A stretch of 44,982 bases of DNA from Candidatus Latescibacterota bacterium (lineage in GTDB: Bacteria > Krumholzibacteriota > Krumholzibacteriia > WVZY01): positions 20,630-65,611 of the forward strand of contig WVZY01000049.1 in NCBI GenBank assembly GCA_011772205.1, read 5' to 3'. This document shows positions 44,005-44,982 of this stretch, piece by piece. The notes under the pieces were generated by a model. That model was not told the DNA's origin and did no database searches. It saw only the letters and a list, made by a program, of their open reading frames with translations. A program made the position numbers and the translations under genes. Each line of letters begins with the position of its first letter. Position 1 is the first letter of the stretch.

Positions 44005-44982
44005 ATGCGAAAACTATTAGTGATTGCCGTTTGTTTTGCGTTTGTGGCCCCGGCCGGTGCGCGCGCCAGCCACCCGGACGACGTTTATTGGCACCCGTGG
44101 ATGGGTACGGGCCCGGACTCGCCGGTATGGGCGATGGCTGTCTACGACGGCGATCTGATCGTGGCGGGGGATTTCACAACCATCGGCGGCGTCGCGGCCA
44201 ATCATATCGCTGCCTGGAACGGCGACTTCTGGTCGCCACTCGGAACGGGTATCGAGACTCCGGTTAGACACCTCGCCGTCTACGACGGCAAACTGATTGC
44301 GGGGACGAATTTCGACGCCCCTATCGGTGGGTGGTCACATCTCGTCACGGCCTGGGACGGATTTTCGTGGTCGCCCATGAGTTCCGATTCTCATTCCGTT
44401 ACGGTGCTTCAGTGCTCCGACGGCGAACTGGTGGCGGGCTGGAGGGACAGCGGTTGTTCGGGGGAAATTTGCTGGGAATCCTGTTGGGTATCGTCGTGGA
44501 ACGGATCCTCTTGGGACATCTTCGGGAGTTTTATCAGTCAGGACTGGACACCCGTCGTATTCCCCCCGGCGACCGTTCGCTTCCTGACTAGATACGACAG
44601 CCAGTGGGTAGCGGGTGGATCGTTTTCCCACGCGTCCGGAGTTCGGGTCGGCTCCCTCGCCGCTTACGATGGCGAGTCGTGGTCTCCCCTGGATTCATGG
44701 AACGCATACACAATGTGGTTGTATGCCTCGACGGTCCGCGACAGCGCGTTGATTGTGGGCGGGGCCTTTGGCAACCTGAGCGCGTGGGATGGATCATCGT
44801 GGTCGATGATCGAACCCCAGCTGGGAGAGTTTGATTTCGTCGGTATTCTAGGCTTGTACGACGGAGATCTGATTGTCGGCGGTGAATTCGATCCAGGAAG
44901 CGGGGGTGTCCCTTCTGAAAAGTCCATCCTAACCAATATCGATGTCTCAATAGGCAAATTGATCTTTGAAATGGATGAAAAA
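44005..44982 (+). CDS. Secreted propeller-like repeat protein (C-terminus off the window)
   Basis: An open frame of 326 codons runs from ATG 44005 to the right edge; GGGGGG lies 7-12 bases upstream. The signal peptide is MRKLLVIAVCFAFVAPAGARA. The mature part has repeats of about 40-50 residues with the pattern VYDGDLIVAGDFTTIGG..A..IAAWNG..WSPLG, seen again as AYDGESWSPL, LYDGDLIVGGEFDP and others. This is the delta-60/propeller-like blade repeat of secreted proteins that often end in a FlgD-like sorting domain; that end would lie outside the window. Its binding function is unknown. Confidence 0.82.
   Translation, partial: MRKLLVIAVCFAFVAPAGARASHPDDVYWHPWMGTGPDSPVWAMAVYDGDLIVAGDFTTIGGVAANHIAAWNGDFWSPLGTGIETPVRHLAVYDGKLIAGTNFDAPIGGWSHLVTAWDGFSWSPMSSDSHSVTVLQCSDGELVAGWRDSGCSGEICWESCWVSSWNGSSWDIFGSFISQDWTPVVFPPATVRFLTRYDSQWVAGGSFSHASGVRVGSLAAYDGESWSPLDSWNAYTMWLYASTVRDSALIVGGAFGNLSAWDGSSWSMIEPQLGEFDFVGILGLYDGDLIVGGEFDPGSGGVPSEKSILTNIDVSIGKLIFEMDEK

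Overview
The window looks like a chromosome segment of a free-living Gram-negative bacterium from the FCB-like candidate phyla (Eisenbacteria, Latescibacteria, KSB1 or Zixibacteria type). This is an inference. It rests on large secreted proteins with C-terminal FlgD-like/Por-type sorting domains (1 region, 3.6 kb, 42 kb), LVIVD-repeat and peptidase S74 surface proteins, a DPGNCPNSLN-type secreted domain, many strong AGGAGG ribosome binding sites, and a mixed GC content near 50% with AT-rich islands. No rRNA, complete tRNA or universal marker gene is present to fix the lineage.

Layout. 1-7.3 kb: two secreted proteins on the minus strand, the first cut by the window edge, separated by a GC-rich non-coding block ending in an intrinsic terminator. 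7.7-12.8 kb: an ECF-type sigma factor and a membrane-anchored zinc-finger anti-sigma factor with a TPR tail (minus), facing a TPR-CHAT putative caspase-like protease with an N-terminal membrane/secretion signal (plus). This triad is the most interesting system here: it resembles the sigma/anti-sigma/TPR-CHAT module known from type III-E CRISPR (Craspase) but has no CRISPR parts. 13-21 kb: two S74 surface proteins with long 17-residue repeat arrays flank a TMTC-like membrane glycosyltransferase with TPRs; the second S74 gene is joined to a truncated M16 peptidase by what looks like a deletion. 21.5-23.1 kb: a stand-alone cyclic-nucleotide-binding protein and a lipoprotein.

23.4-27.9 kb is a mobile-DNA scar. 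Two ~190-bp direct repeats each begin with the 3' half of a tRNA-Thr(CGT) gene and carry 10-bp-phased GCGTAT iterons. They bracket two membrane proteins, one of them strongly AT-rich, and are followed by a broken IS110 transposase. 27.9-33.5 kb: envelope proteins (thrombospondin type 3 protein overlapping a polytopic membrane protein, a zinc phospholipase C-like protein, small secreted proteins and lipoproteins), with frameshifts at homopolymers.

33.5-41.8 kb is a signalling block: a Ser/Thr kinase-NTPase-TPR giant protein, a PAS-PAS-LuxR regulator, a NarL-like regulator whose phospho-acceptor Asp is Glu, and a membrane GAF protein. 41.8-45 kb: a frameshifted sorting-domain remnant, a MurG-like glycosyltransferase, and the start of a secreted propeller-like protein cut by the right edge.
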